From Gemmatimonadota bacterium (GTDB lineage: Bacteria; Gemmatimonadota; Gemmatimonadetes; Gemmatimonadales; GWC2-71-9), in the NCBI GenBank assembly GCA_003223395.1, contig QHUZ01000028.1:1-43803 (forward strand): a stretch of DNA of 43,803 bases. Direction: 5' to 3'. The notes beneath the pieces are model-generated. The model did not search any database. It was not told the origin of the DNA and was given only the letters and a program-made list of their open reading frames with translations. Below, in pieces: positions 8,849 to 18,066 of this stretch (its first letter is position 1; every line of letters starts with the position of its first letter). The translations under genes and the position numbers were made by a program.

Positions 8849-10870
8849 TCACGGCCTCCACGTCGGATCGATATCCAGCCCGGTAGAGGTGCCGAGGAGC
8901 TGCATCATGGCGGAGCCATCGGCATTCATCACGTAAATGCTGGTGAAGTCCCAGCAGTCGTAGTCGTCACATCCGAATACGTTCTTTGTAAAGGCGATCT
9001 TAGAGCCGTCCGACGACCACGCCGGGTGCCAGTCGGAGTCGTAGTTGTTGCTCAGCCTGGTCACGCCCGATCCGTCGGCGTTCATGACGTAGATCTGGGG
9101 ATTGCCGTCGCGCATGCTCGAGAACGCGATCCGGAGACCGTCTGGCGACCACGCGGGGTCGGCATCAGCGGCCTGATTGTTGGTAATCCGAGTGACCCCG
9201 GAGCCGTCGGCGTTCATCACGTAGATCTCGTCTTGGCCGTCGCGCTCGCTCTGGAACGCGATCTTGGTCCCATCTGGCGACCACGCCGGCTCCCCGTCGA
9301 AGGCCGGGTTGTCGGTGAGCCGTACGACGCCCGAGCCGTCGGCGTTCATCACGTAGACTTCAATGTTGCCGTCGCGGCCGCTCTGGAACGCGAGCTTGGT
9401 CCCATCAGGCGACCAGGCCGGCCTCCCATCGAAGGCCGGGTTGTTGGTCAACCGGCTGACGCCGGAGCCGTCGGCGCTCATGACGTAGATCTCGGCATTG
9501 CCAATGCCGTCGCGCTCGCTCTTGAAGGCGATCCGCGTTCCGTCGGGAGACCAGGCGGCCTGACCGTACGACGCAGAGGCCGAATTGGAGGTCAGCCGTG
9601 CGGCGCTCTGCCCGTCGGCGTTCATCACGTAGATGCCGTCATAGTACGAGGAAGTGAACGCGATGCGTTGTGTGCGAACGCACGCGACATCGAATGTCAC
9701 CGGAATCGTGTCGCCACCCATGACGCTAATCGTCACTGGGTTCGGCCCGCTGACCGTGCAGTTGCTCGCCACCTGGCCCAGCACGATGCTGCGACTTCCG
9801 GGCACGATCCTGGTGAGCTTTACCGTCCCATTGATCCCGACCGGCTGTGACCCGTCCCAGCGGCCGTCCACGTAGGCGCGATAGCCATCGAGATCGACAT
9901 CGACCCCGGAAGTGGCCACGGTGACGCGCGCGACACCCGCCCGCTGCACGATGACGTGCGCCGAGCCGCTCGCGCCGGCCGCGGTGGCGGTGATCGTCGC
10001 CGTCCCCGCGGAACCGGTGGTGACCTTCCCCGAGTCGGAGACAATCGCCACCCCCGGCTGGTCGCTCGCCCACGCGATCGTCCGGAACACGCGATGCCCT
10101 GCCGCGTCGCGCAGCTGGACCGCGAGCTGCACCGTGGCGCCTTCCAGCAGGGTGTCCTGGAGCGGCGTGACGGCGACGGCGGCGACGGGCTGACCACGCA
10201 CCGCTTCCCAGGTGCCGGTCGAGGCGCCGCAGGTCGTCGTGCCGCTCAGATGATCAGGCGGCGCTCCCGTGATCGTCGCCGTGTAGAAGCAGAACGGGCC
10301 GTTCCCAACTTGGAAGGTGATCGTGCTCCCCGCGACTTGGCCAGCGCTGACGCGATCACCGGACGTCGTGTTGTCCCGAGTTCCGTCGGACGTCTGGCAG
10401 ATACCGACCTGGTCGGAGCGGCCCGCGAAAGTCGTTCCGCTTTGCGTGAAGACGTACGTCCCCGTGTCGTGGCAGACCGGATTGACGTACTGCTCCGTCC
10501 AGTCCCAGATCCCGGCGATGTCCACCCGGACGATCGCGGCACAGTTCACCGTGAAGCTCACCTGCGTCGTTTCGTTTGTCCCGACCTCGATGTCGCGGGG
10601 ATTCGTTCCCGCGACGGTGCAATTCGGGGCCAGGCCCGTCAGCAGCGCGCTGTGGCGTCCGGTAGACAGGCCGGAAATCGTGCGGCTGCCGTTCACCGCA
10701 ACGGCCATTCCCGCACCGCCATCGAGGGCGACCGTGTAGCCGTCGGGATCCAGGTCCGCGCCAGCGGTGACGACCGTGACTCGGACGTCACCGATGCGCG
10801 GCCCCGATGGCTCGCTGCACGCGACAGCCATTGACCCTAGTACCAGAACCGCGACGGCCCCGATTCGCAT
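8849..10870 (-). CDS. Multidomain lipoprotein: Big_2 domain, Cys-rich WDWTEQ module and TolB-like propeller
   Basis: A 673-residue lipoprotein with signal peptide and lipobox MAVAC near residue 18. In order it has: a beta-domain (about 25-110) centred on DPDGYTVALDGG; a Cys-containing module (about 118-228) opening with GIWDWTEQYV; a Big_2-type Ig domain (about 230-310; SGKVTTGSAGTATITATA); a second copy of the first domain (about 311-398; DLDGYRAYVDG); and a propeller (about 400-673) with repeats of the form AWSPDGTKIAFQSERDG and EIYVMNADGSGV. The propeller repeats are regular and nearly identical, as in TolB. The WDWTEQ module also occurs twice in the lipoprotein at 11046. A structural or ligand-binding surface role is likely; no catalytic residues are recognised. 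Confidence 0.85.
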   Translation of the reverse strand: MRIGAVAVLVLGSMAVACSEPSGPRIGDVRVTVVTAGADLDPDGYTVALDGGAGMAVAVNGSRTISGLSTGRHSALLTGLAPNCTVAGTNPRDIEVGTNETTQVSFTVNCAAIVRVDIAGIWDWTEQYVNPVCHDTGTYVFTQSGTTFAGRSDQVGICQTSDGTRDNTTSGDRVSAGQVAGSTITFQVGNGPFCFYTATITGAPPDHLSGTTTCGASTGTWEAVRGQPVAAVAVTPLQDTLLEGATVQLAVQLRDAAGHRVFRTIAWASDQPGVAIVSDSGKVTTGSAGTATITATAAGASGSAHVIVQRAGVARVTVATSGVDVDLDGYRAYVDGRWDGSQPVGINGTVKLTRIVPGSRSIVLGQVASNCTVSGPNPVTISVMGGDTIPVTFDVACVRTQRIAFTSSYYDGIYVMNADGQSAARLTSNSASASYGQAAWSPDGTRIAFKSERDGIGNAEIYVMSADGSGVSRLTNNPAFDGRPAWSPDGTKLAFQSGRDGNIEVYVMNADGSGVVRLTDNPAFDGEPAWSPDGTKIAFQSERDGQDEIYVMNADGSGVTRITNNQAADADPAWSPDGLRIAFSSMRDGNPQIYVMNADGSGVTRLSNNYDSDWHPAWSSDGSKIAFTKNVFGCDDYDCWDFTSIYVMNADGSAMMQLLGTSTGLDIDPTWRP

Positions 10871-10980
10871 GTTGTCTCCTCCGTGTGGACACGTCAGCCA
10901 CGCAACGCCGACGTGTTATGAAACGGAGCGAGGCGGAGCGATTTGCGCAGTGGAGAGGGAGTAGTTGTGACCGGTTCGCT

Positions 10981-11024
10981 AACAAAATGCGGCCCCGCGC
11001 AGGTCTTACTTGCGCCGAGGCCGC
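10981..11024 (-). terminator. Rho-independent-type terminator after the RCC1 lipoprotein gene
   Basis: Read on the minus strand just after the stop at 11046, the sequence forms a GC-rich hairpin: GCGGCC, then GCGCA, a short loop, TGCGC and GGCCGC, followed by ATTTTGTT. The stem plus T-rich tail fits an intrinsic terminator. It would end the sigma / anti-sigma / CHAT / RCC1 operon and separate it from the propeller lipoprotein genes, which then need their own promoter in 10871-10980. Confidence 0.65.
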
Positions 11025-11045
11025 GCTCGCCGACTGATCCCTACG

Positions 11046-14000
11046 CTACGGCTGGCCGCCCACCTTTACCGGTATGGTGCGATTGATAGTCGTGCCGTCG
11101 CCGAGTTCGCCAAACTGGTTATCCCCCCAACAGTAGGCGACGCCACCCGTGGTGATGCCACACGTCTGCGTCCCCTTGGACCACAATGACGCGAACGTCA
11201 GGCCTCCTACGACAGGGACTGGAGTGCTGCGCGATATCGTCGAGCCGTCACCGAGTTGGCCGACTGAGTTGGCGCCCCAGCAATAGGCGCTGCCACTGGG
11301 GGTGAGGCCGCAAGTGTGGTCGCCCCCAGTCAGCGACGTAAACGTCAGACCACCCGCGACCTTAACCGGCACGGCGCTGTTCGCGCTGGAGCCGTTGCCG
11401 AGCTGGCCGAAGCCGTTGTAGCCCCAGCAGTAGGCCTCGCCGGCGGCAGTGAGCGCGCACGTCGCGTACTCAGCATTGATTGCCGTGAAGCTGAGTCCCC
11501 CAACGACGGCGACCGGCACGAGGCGGTCGACAAAGGTCCCGTCACCAAGTGAGCCGAGGCCGTTGGCCCCCCAGCAATACGCTTGCCCGCCTCCCGTGAG
11601 GCCGCAGGTCTGATTGGCGCCGGCATCGATCGCCGTGAACGTGAGACCACCGGCAACGGCGACCGGGACTGGGCTGTTGCTCATCGTGCCGTTACCGAGC
11701 TGGCCCTGATCATTCGTTCCCCAGCAATAGGCTGCGCCTGCCGCGGTGAGCCCGCAGGTGTGGTACTCGCCGCCCGTCAGCGTTGTGAACACCAGGCCAC
11801 CGGAGACCGCTTGCGGCACCGAGCTATTCGCGAAGGCCCCGTCCCCGAGTTGCCCCGATCCGTTCGCACCCCAGCAATAGGCGGAGCCTGCGCTCGTGAG
11901 ACCGCAGCTGTGCAGGAAGTGGGCGGCGACAGATGCGAAGCTGATCCCACCAGTGACGACGCCCAGGGGCCACCGGCTCGAGGGCACCCAGGCGTTGCCG
12001 AGCTCACCGTACCCGTTGTAGCCCCAGCAATACGCTGTCCCAGCAGCGGTGAGGCCGCAGGTGCTCCAGTAACCGCCGCGCACCGAGGTGAATTGCGTTG
12101 GAGGAGCCACCGTGATCGCCGACGCAGCGCTCACCGGGTCCGCGGCCGCGGTAATTGTGGCCGTCCCGACCGAGGTTCCTGAGACCACCCCGGAGGAAGT
12201 CACCGCGGCGATGGCTCCGTTATCACTCGTCCAGGTGACTGGATGCGTGTACAGGGTATTGCCCGCTGCATCCCGGACTACAGCGGTCAATTGCAGCGTG
12301 GTTCCGCCGAGGATCGTCGCGGCGTCAGGCGTCACCGTGATGCTGGCGGGCGGTGCGGCCCGGACGGCCTGGATCGAGGCGGTCGACCCGTCGGTGCACG
12401 ACGCTCCACCATTCAGGCTGTCCGGAGCAGTCGTGAGCGTGACGTAATACTGGCACACTCCGGTGAAGAAGCTCACCGACTGATCCGAGATGACGCCGTC
12501 AGCGATCGGTCTTGGCGCCTCGGTGGCGCAATCGCCGGTCTGCCCCGCGCTCCCGTCGAACGTGAAACCGGTCTGGTTCAGGACGAACGATCCTGCATCG
12601 TTGCACAGCGGGACCAGGTTCCCAAAATCGTCGTACACGGTGAACTGCTCGACGAACGTCCACTCCCCGGCGACGTTGCCGGCGACTCTCGTAGAGACAG
12701 TGAGCCGTGCGCGTCCGGTCACCCCTTCACTGCTGGCCATGATCGTCGTCACACCGCCCGCCGACCCCCCCGACGCCAGTCCGGTGCCCCCGAGGGAGGC
12801 AGCTGTGGGGTTGGTGCTGGACCAGGTCACAGCGCGACCGGTGAGTGGGTTCCCTGCCGCGTCCCTCGGCGTTGCTGTGAACTGCACGCTCGCGCCCGGT
12901 GCGATTGTGTCGGTCGGGGGAGTCACAGTCACCGACGCTATAGGGACGAGAACGGACACGGCCGCCGAGCCGCTCTTCCCCCCGGAGCTAGCCGTGACGG
13001 TGGCGGACCCCGGCACCACCGCAGTGACCAGACCAGACGTCGAAACGGTGGCGACGCCTGGCTTATCGCTCGACCACACCACCGGCCGGAAGAACAGGCG
13101 ATTCCCCTGCGCATCGCTCACCGCGGCAACAAGTTGCGTAGTGGCGTTGGGTAGCAGGTTGACCGACGCCGGGCTGACCGTCACGGACGCGATGGGTTCT
13201 TGCCGTACCGCACTCCAACTTCCGGTCGAGCCGTCGCCGCAGGAGAGGGGGCCGCTCAGGCTCGAAGCAGGGGTTCCGGTCGCATGACCGGTGTAGTTGC
13301 ACGTGCTCCCTCCAGAGCCTACTCCGAAAGTGATGTCGTTCCCGTTGATGAGTCCGGTGGTGACGGGATCGGTATGAACGTTGTCGCCGGGCGTGCGACA
13401 GGTGCCAACCTGCTGAGATTGGCCTGTGAAATTCACGCCGACCTGAGTGAACGCGTAGGACCCGGTGTCGTTGCAGGTGTACGAGCTGCCGATGATCTGC
13501 TCGGTCCAGTCCCACACACCGTCGATGATCAGACTCGTCGGCGGAACCACCTGGATGATCGATTGCCCCGAGACACCGTTCACCGTGGCTCGGATGGTGG
13601 TCTGGCCCTGACCAACGGCGGTCACGAGGCCGGTCGCCGATACGGCAGCCACGCTCGGATTGCTGGAGACCCACGAAGCCGGACCTCCGCGGACGGCGTC
13701 GCCCGGCGCGGTCGTATCGGTGGCCGATCTCGTGACCGGGGTGGCGGTGAGTTGAATCGATCCGCCCACCACGATCCCCGCGGAAGTCGGCGTGACGATG
13801 ACGAAATTCACCGATCCGACGAACGTCCCGGTCGAGAACGTGGACACCTCAGCCTGCCCCAGCGGCTGCCCCTTGAGGCTCTTGACGGCCGTCGTGACAA
13901 CGAGCGTGTAGGTCGACTGGGGATCGAGCTGCACGTCAGGGATGAAGTCGACGCGGAGCCCACCAGGTTGCAGCACGGGCTGCCCCGGCACGAGCTGACC

Positions 14001-14831
14001 GTTCTTCACCAGCTGGACCGTTTGTTTGGAGATCGTCCGAGGGTCCACCGGCTCGCTGAAGACGAACGCCAGCACACTGTTCATCGGCACGTCCGTCTTC
14101 TTTCTGCCCGGGTGGCCGCGGATGACGATCGGTGCCGTGGCGCTGGATACTGGAACTCTGACCGTCCTCGTGACTCCGCCAGCAGTGGTCGTTACGACCG
14201 TGACCGTGTCCCCGGGCTTTGCGCCGACCGGCACGGGGTCGAGCCCGCCGTCATTCATGGCCGCGGTGACGAGAGACCCGGTGGCGGGATTGAACGCTTG
14301 CGCTGTGAGTCCGTCGAGCACTGTGCCTGGGGGAATGGCCACGTATGTCACACTGTCTTCCGCCGCGCTGCCCGCTTGCGCGACTCCAGGCGCCCGAGAG
14401 GTCGGTGATCCGACGGGGGCCTGCGGCGTCGGCTTCGGCGCGAGATCTGACACCAGTATGCCAGGACCAGACGGTTGCGCGTGACGTCGGACATCGAGAA
14501 CCGCGATGCCGGTCTGGCCACCGCTGGTGGCTGTAATCGTGTCGCGTCCAGAATCGACTGCCGTCACCAGCCCTGTCCCCGAGACGGTGGCGACCGACGG
14601 GTCGCGCGTGGCCCACGTGACGAGCTGAGAGCGCAACTCCTTCCCGTTAGCGTCCCAAACCGTGGCGGTGAGCTGGGCGGACTGACCTGTTAGGATCGTA
14701 AGCGTATCCGGAGAGATCTTGACGACTGCAGGGATCGAGGGGACCCCCTCGGGATTGGTGCAGCCACCGAACCAGCTGAGCAGGAAGACCAGCGCAACGG
14801 TGACGACCGCCCAGCGCCTACGACCTCGCAT
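11046..14831 (-). CDS. Large Big_2 / RCC1-repeat lipoprotein
   Basis: A roughly 1261-residue exported protein. A basic signal peptide (MRGRRRWAVV...) ends at lipobox WFGGC. Domains in order: Big_2 Ig fold (about 30-115), a region with a Big_5-like fold (about 235-340; VPMNSVLAFVFSEPVDPRTI), Big_2 (about 345-430), a Cys-rich module opening VWDWTEQ (about 440-550), two Big_2 domains, a second diverged copy of the module (GEWTFVEQF, about 730-835), another Big_2, and seven C-terminal RCC1-type repeats of the form CGLTAAGxAYCWGxNxxGQLG. The seven repeats should close a seven-bladed propeller. The start at 14831 is one base after the CHAT stop; an ATG at 14846 is an alternative that overlaps by 14 bases. 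It is probably a surface adhesin or ligand binder, with no enzyme motif. Confidence 0.85.
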   Translation of the reverse strand: MRGRRRWAVVTVALVFLLSWFGGCTNPEGVPSIPAVVKISPDTLTILTGQSAQLTATVWDANGKELRSQLVTWATRDPSVATVSGTGLVTAVDSGRDTITATSGGQTGIAVLDVRRHAQPSGPGILVSDLAPKPTPQAPVGSPTSRAPGVAQAGSAAEDSVTYVAIPPGTVLDGLTAQAFNPATGSLVTAAMNDGGLDPVPVGAKPGDTVTVVTTTAGGVTRTVRVPVSSATAPIVIRGHPGRKKTDVPMNSVLAFVFSEPVDPRTISKQTVQLVKNGQLVPGQPVLQPGGLRVDFIPDVQLDPQSTYTLVVTTAVKSLKGQPLGQAEVSTFSTGTFVGSVNFVIVTPTSAGIVVGGSIQLTATPVTRSATDTTAPGDAVRGGPASWVSSNPSVAAVSATGLVTAVGQGQTTIRATVNGVSGQSIIQVVPPTSLIIDGVWDWTEQIIGSSYTCNDTGSYAFTQVGVNFTGQSQQVGTCRTPGDNVHTDPVTTGLINGNDITFGVGSGGSTCNYTGHATGTPASSLSGPLSCGDGSTGSWSAVRQEPIASVTVSPASVNLLPNATTQLVAAVSDAQGNRLFFRPVVWSSDKPGVATVSTSGLVTAVVPGSATVTASSGGKSGSAAVSVLVPIASVTVTPPTDTIAPGASVQFTATPRDAAGNPLTGRAVTWSSTNPTAASLGGTGLASGGSAGGVTTIMASSEGVTGRARLTVSTRVAGNVAGEWTFVEQFTVYDDFGNLVPLCNDAGSFVLNQTGFTFDGSAGQTGDCATEAPRPIADGVISDQSVSFFTGVCQYYVTLTTAPDSLNGGASCTDGSTASIQAVRAAPPASITVTPDAATILGGTTLQLTAVVRDAAGNTLYTHPVTWTSDNGAIAAVTSSGVVSGTSVGTATITAAADPVSAASAITVAPPTQFTSVRGGYWSTCGLTAAGTAYCWGYNGYGELGNAWVPSSRWPLGVVTGGISFASVAAHFLHSCGLTSAGSAYCWGANGSGQLGDGAFANSSVPQAVSGGLVFTTLTGGEYHTCGLTAAGAAYCWGTNDQGQLGNGTMSNSPVPVAVAGGLTFTAIDAGANQTCGLTGGGQAYCWGANGLGSLGDGTFVDRLVPVAVVGGLSFTAINAEYATCALTAAGEAYCWGYNGFGQLGNGSSANSAVPVKVAGGLTFTSLTGGDHTCGLTPSGSAYCWGANSVGQLGDGSTISRSTPVPVVGGLTFASLWSKGTQTCGITTGGVAYCWGDNQFGELGDGTTINRTIPVKVGGQP

Positions 14832-14832
14832 G

Positions 14833-17800
14833 TTAGCGACCCCCATTGAGCGTGAACCCCGCCCAATAAAACGGATCGGCAGTCGCAGAATTGCGCAGGC
14901 TGAGCCGCTGCGCGATGGCCAACGCTTCGCCCTCCGGCCGTCCCGCGGCGAGCTCCGTGTAGAAGCGCTCGATTAGGCCCGCAGTCGCCCGGTCTTCGAC
15001 CGGCCACAACGTCGCCATCACGTTGGCGGAGCCCGCGTACAGGAATCCCTCGACGAGCCCTACCCAGTCGTCGCCCGCCGGGACATCGGCCAGCGAGCCG
15101 GCGCCGAGCGCCGTCTGACACGCGGAAAGCACCACCAGCCGCGCGTGCAAATCGAGGTTGAACACTTCGTGCACTTCCAGCCGACCGTCCTCACCGGGCT
15201 GCGGCGCGAGCTCCACGAACGAGAACAGCGGATTGTGCTTGTTGAGAACGCCGTACGTGGCGAAATGAATTATCCGTTGCCGCGACGCGGTGGCTCGGAG
15301 GGCGCGCTTCGTCGCGCGCCCCCCCAGGAGCACGCGCGTGCGCGACCCGTAGAGGCGGGCGATGGATCCGACCTCGATCCGCGTGCCAGGCAGCACGTCC
15401 GCCCGCGGGGCCAACGCCAGCACGCCGGCCCCCGGCGCCGGATCGCCCCGCTCGCGCAGCCGTAGCCACACCGACGCGGAAGGCACCGTCGTCACGACGT
15501 ATCGCTCGATGAGAAACGGGGCTGATGCCCCTGCCCTCCGCAGCGCGCCGAACGGCAGGTAATGCAATTCGGCGTGCGGCGCGATGACCAACGCGCGCTT
15601 GCCCTGCAGCAGGCCCGCCGCCTCGATCGGCTCGATGAGAAACCGATCGAGCCGCTCGAGCGGCGCCCGCCACGAGGGGCCATCCGCCGCGGCGCCGTGC
15701 GCCGGCCGCGTCAGGGCGCCACGCGTGAAGTCCACGAGCGACGCCAGCGCGTGCCGCCCGACCCCGAGATCGACGACCACGGCCGTGTCCGATGTCACCA
15801 CAAACACCAGCGCTGTCGAATCGGTGACGAGGTACTCCAACAGCGCCTCGTCGGGCGCCAGCCGATTTGCCACCTCCCGCAGCGTTGCGCCCTTGCCTTC
15901 CACCAGATGGGCGTACTCGGGCTTCGTTTCCTGTACCGCGGCGAGAAGCTCGGCGTACGCGGTCTGCGCTCGGGCCAGAGCCTCTCGAACAGCGGCCGCC
16001 TCCGCCACCACTGGCTCGCGCAACCCGCCGTCCGATGGAGGGTCCTCGAGCCGGCGCGTGAGGTCGGAAATGCGCAGTCGCAGGTCCTGCTCCCGAGAGC
16101 GCAGCGAGTCCTCACCGCCGGCCGTCCAGATGATGCGCCCACGGGCCAGCAGGTCGAGCATCTGCCGGGCACGCAGGCGCTCGCTCGCGGCGAACGCGGC
16201 CTCGATTCGTCCGCGCGCCCGCTCCGCGAGCGCGAGCTCTGCGTATACATCCCACTTGTCGGCGAGGTAGGACGCGCGCCGCTGCTCGAGCGGCAGACGG
16301 GCGGCCACTCGCTCGACGTCACTGGCAGCCGCTTCTAACTCCGTCACGGCATCGGGCAGCGCTCCGCGACTCCGCAACGCCGCGCCGAGACCAGCGTGCA
16401 ACGGCCAGGACACACTCGGCGCCGGTGCGAGCCCGAGCCGATCCAGTCCACGGCGATACAGGGACTCGGCAGTCAGGCCGGTCCCGGCGCGCACGGCCAG
16501 ATCCCCTAACGCCCCGAGGGCAGCCGCTTCACCTGCCGCGTCGCCCACCCCGCGTAGAGTGTCGAGCGCCGTCGTCACTGCTCGACGGGCGCCCCCCGTG
16601 TCGCCGCTCTGGCGGAGCGCGTATCCGACCAGCAGCCGCGTCAACGCCCGGCTGCGCGGATCCGACGACTCTTGTCCGCGGAGCGCCTGCTCGAGCACGT
16701 CACGGGCTTGGGCGTAGTCCTCGCGCAACAGGAACAGATACCCCCGACCTTGGAGGGCCTCTGCTTCGCCGGCGCCATCGTTGGCGCGGTGATACACCTG
16801 CTGCGCCTGCGCGTACGCGCGGTCCGCATCGGCGGGCGCATTGAGCAGCACCGCGAGGTCCCCGCGCGTGAGTGCGAGCCGAGCGCGCAGTCCGGCATCA
16901 GCGTCGCCCGTCTGCTGGATCGCTGTCTCGGCGCGCTGCAGCTCGCGGAGCGCGCCCTGGAGGTCGCCGATCGCCGCGCGCACGTCGGCGACATCGCGAC
17001 GCACGCTCGCGATCTCGGCCGGGGGGCCCGTGACCTCGTAGATTCGCAGCGCTGCCAGGAGCGCGGCGGTGGCGCCCGCGTAGTCACCCCGAGTCAGACG
17101 CAGCAGCCCGATGTCGTGCCACGTCTCGGCGACACCGACACGATTGTCCGCCGCGCGGTAGGCGGTCAGCGCCTCGCGATACCGGATGCCGGCGGCGTCG
17201 TAATCCCCCGAGAGGACCGCGAGGTTGCCGAGGTTGATGAGGTTCACCGCCTCGGGCTCTCGCCGGCCGGTCCGACGGTTGGCGGCCAACGCCATCTCGA
17301 ACGCGCGCCGCGCCCCGGCGAAATCGCCGAGGGTCTGCGCGATCAAGCCGCGGTTGTTCTCATCCGCGGCGAGTCCACGCCCGTCGCCCGAACGGCTGCG
17401 GATCGCTCCCGCCCGGACGTAGAGCGATTCCGCCTGCCGCAGGTCGCCGCGATCCTTCTTGACGCTCGCCAGATTGCCGACTGCGTTACCGGCGGTGCGG
17501 AGGTCGCCGATGCGCTCTGCGAGGTCCGCCGAGCGCTTCCAGTAGCCTTCCGCGCTGTCCAGCTCGCTCTCCTCGTAGAACCCGCGCCCGATGTTGCCGA
17601 GCGCGGCCGCCATCGCCGAGGTGTCGCCGATTCCGGCGGCGCGTCGCGCGCTCTCACGCCACAGCCGTGCGGCAGCGACGACGCCGTTACGACCAAGGGC
17701 TTCGTTGCCGGCGAGGCGCAGGCTGTCCGCCATCGCTTTGACACGCCGGTCCGCAGGCGACCACCGTCGGAATCGGGAGACTTGATGAAGCAGGAAGGAA

Positions 17801-18066
17801 TCGCGCCAAGCGACGGCATAAGCGGAGGCGAGTCGATCGGCCGCAGCGAGAGGAAGCGCGGCGGTACTGTCAACCGCTGCTGCCGCCGCCAGCGTCAACA
17901 GCTGGCGCAAGGCGTCCCGCACGTCGTCGGGATGATCCCGCACCTCTTGGATCAGGACGGCTTGCGGGCCGTCGCGCGCCAGCACGCGCAGCCGCTCGGG
18001 CCCGCCGACCACCTGCGCCTGCGCGAGCGCGGCGAGGAGCGACAGCACCGACAGCGCACCGTTCAT
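14833..18066 (-). CDS. Exported TPR-CHAT protein with Tyr in place of the catalytic His
   Basis: A 1077-residue protein: signal peptide (MNGALSVLSLLAALAQAQ), a long array of TPR repeats (about 110-640; for example NLGNLAVLSGDYDAAGIRYREAL), a helical linker, and a C-terminal CHAT domain (about 780-1077). CHAT domains are caspase/separase-fold proteases or their relatives with a His-Cys dyad. The Cys is present in VVLSACQTALG (C983). The usual HFATHG motif reads HFATYG: the residue before Gly is Tyr938, while the first His (934) is kept. The lost His suggests a non-proteolytic or altered enzyme. The gene overlaps the anti-sigma gene by four bases (ATGA), so it is the third gene of a sigma-factor operon. 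Its partners or substrates are unknown. Confidence 0.88.
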   Translation of the reverse strand: MNGALSVLSLLAALAQAQVVGGPERLRVLARDGPQAVLIQEVRDHPDDVRDALRQLLTLAAAAAVDSTAALPLAAADRLASAYAVAWRDSFLLHQVSRFRRWSPADRRVKAMADSLRLAGNEALGRNGVVAAARLWRESARRAAGIGDTSAMAAALGNIGRGFYEESELDSAEGYWKRSADLAERIGDLRTAGNAVGNLASVKKDRGDLRQAESLYVRAGAIRSRSGDGRGLAADENNRGLIAQTLGDFAGARRAFEMALAANRRTGRREPEAVNLINLGNLAVLSGDYDAAGIRYREALTAYRAADNRVGVAETWHDIGLLRLTRGDYAGATAALLAALRIYEVTGPPAEIASVRRDVADVRAAIGDLQGALRELQRAETAIQQTGDADAGLRARLALTRGDLAVLLNAPADADRAYAQAQQVYHRANDGAGEAEALQGRGYLFLLREDYAQARDVLEQALRGQESSDPRSRALTRLLVGYALRQSGDTGGARRAVTTALDTLRGVGDAAGEAAALGALGDLAVRAGTGLTAESLYRRGLDRLGLAPAPSVSWPLHAGLGAALRSRGALPDAVTELEAAASDVERVAARLPLEQRRASYLADKWDVYAELALAERARGRIEAAFAASERLRARQMLDLLARGRIIWTAGGEDSLRSREQDLRLRISDLTRRLEDPPSDGGLREPVVAEAAAVREALARAQTAYAELLAAVQETKPEYAHLVEGKGATLREVANRLAPDEALLEYLVTDSTALVFVVTSDTAVVVDLGVGRHALASLVDFTRGALTRPAHGAAADGPSWRAPLERLDRFLIEPIEAAGLLQGKRALVIAPHAELHYLPFGALRRAGASAPFLIERYVVTTVPSASVWLRLRERGDPAPGAGVLALAPRADVLPGTRIEVGSIARLYGSRTRVLLGGRATKRALRATASRQRIIHFATYGVLNKHNPLFSFVELAPQPGEDGRLEVHEVFNLDLHARLVVLSACQTALGAGSLADVPAGDDWVGLVEGFLYAGSANVMATLWPVEDRATAGLIERFYTELAAGRPEGEALAIAQRLSLRNSATADPFYWAGFTLNGGR

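Noticed and set aside
9061-9630. Tandem DNA repeat array
   Set aside because: The near-identical units of about 126 bases are propeller blades of a TolB-like protein, explained by protein repeats.
10871-11045. Small RNA or riboswitch in the largest gap
   Set aside because: Only the terminator hairpin at 10981-11024 is supported; the rest shows no conserved fold that I recognise.
9956-14408. Several plus-strand open frames opposite the lipoprotein genes
   Set aside because: Low-complexity shadows of Big_2/RCC1 coding sequence on the other strand; no domains or credible starts.
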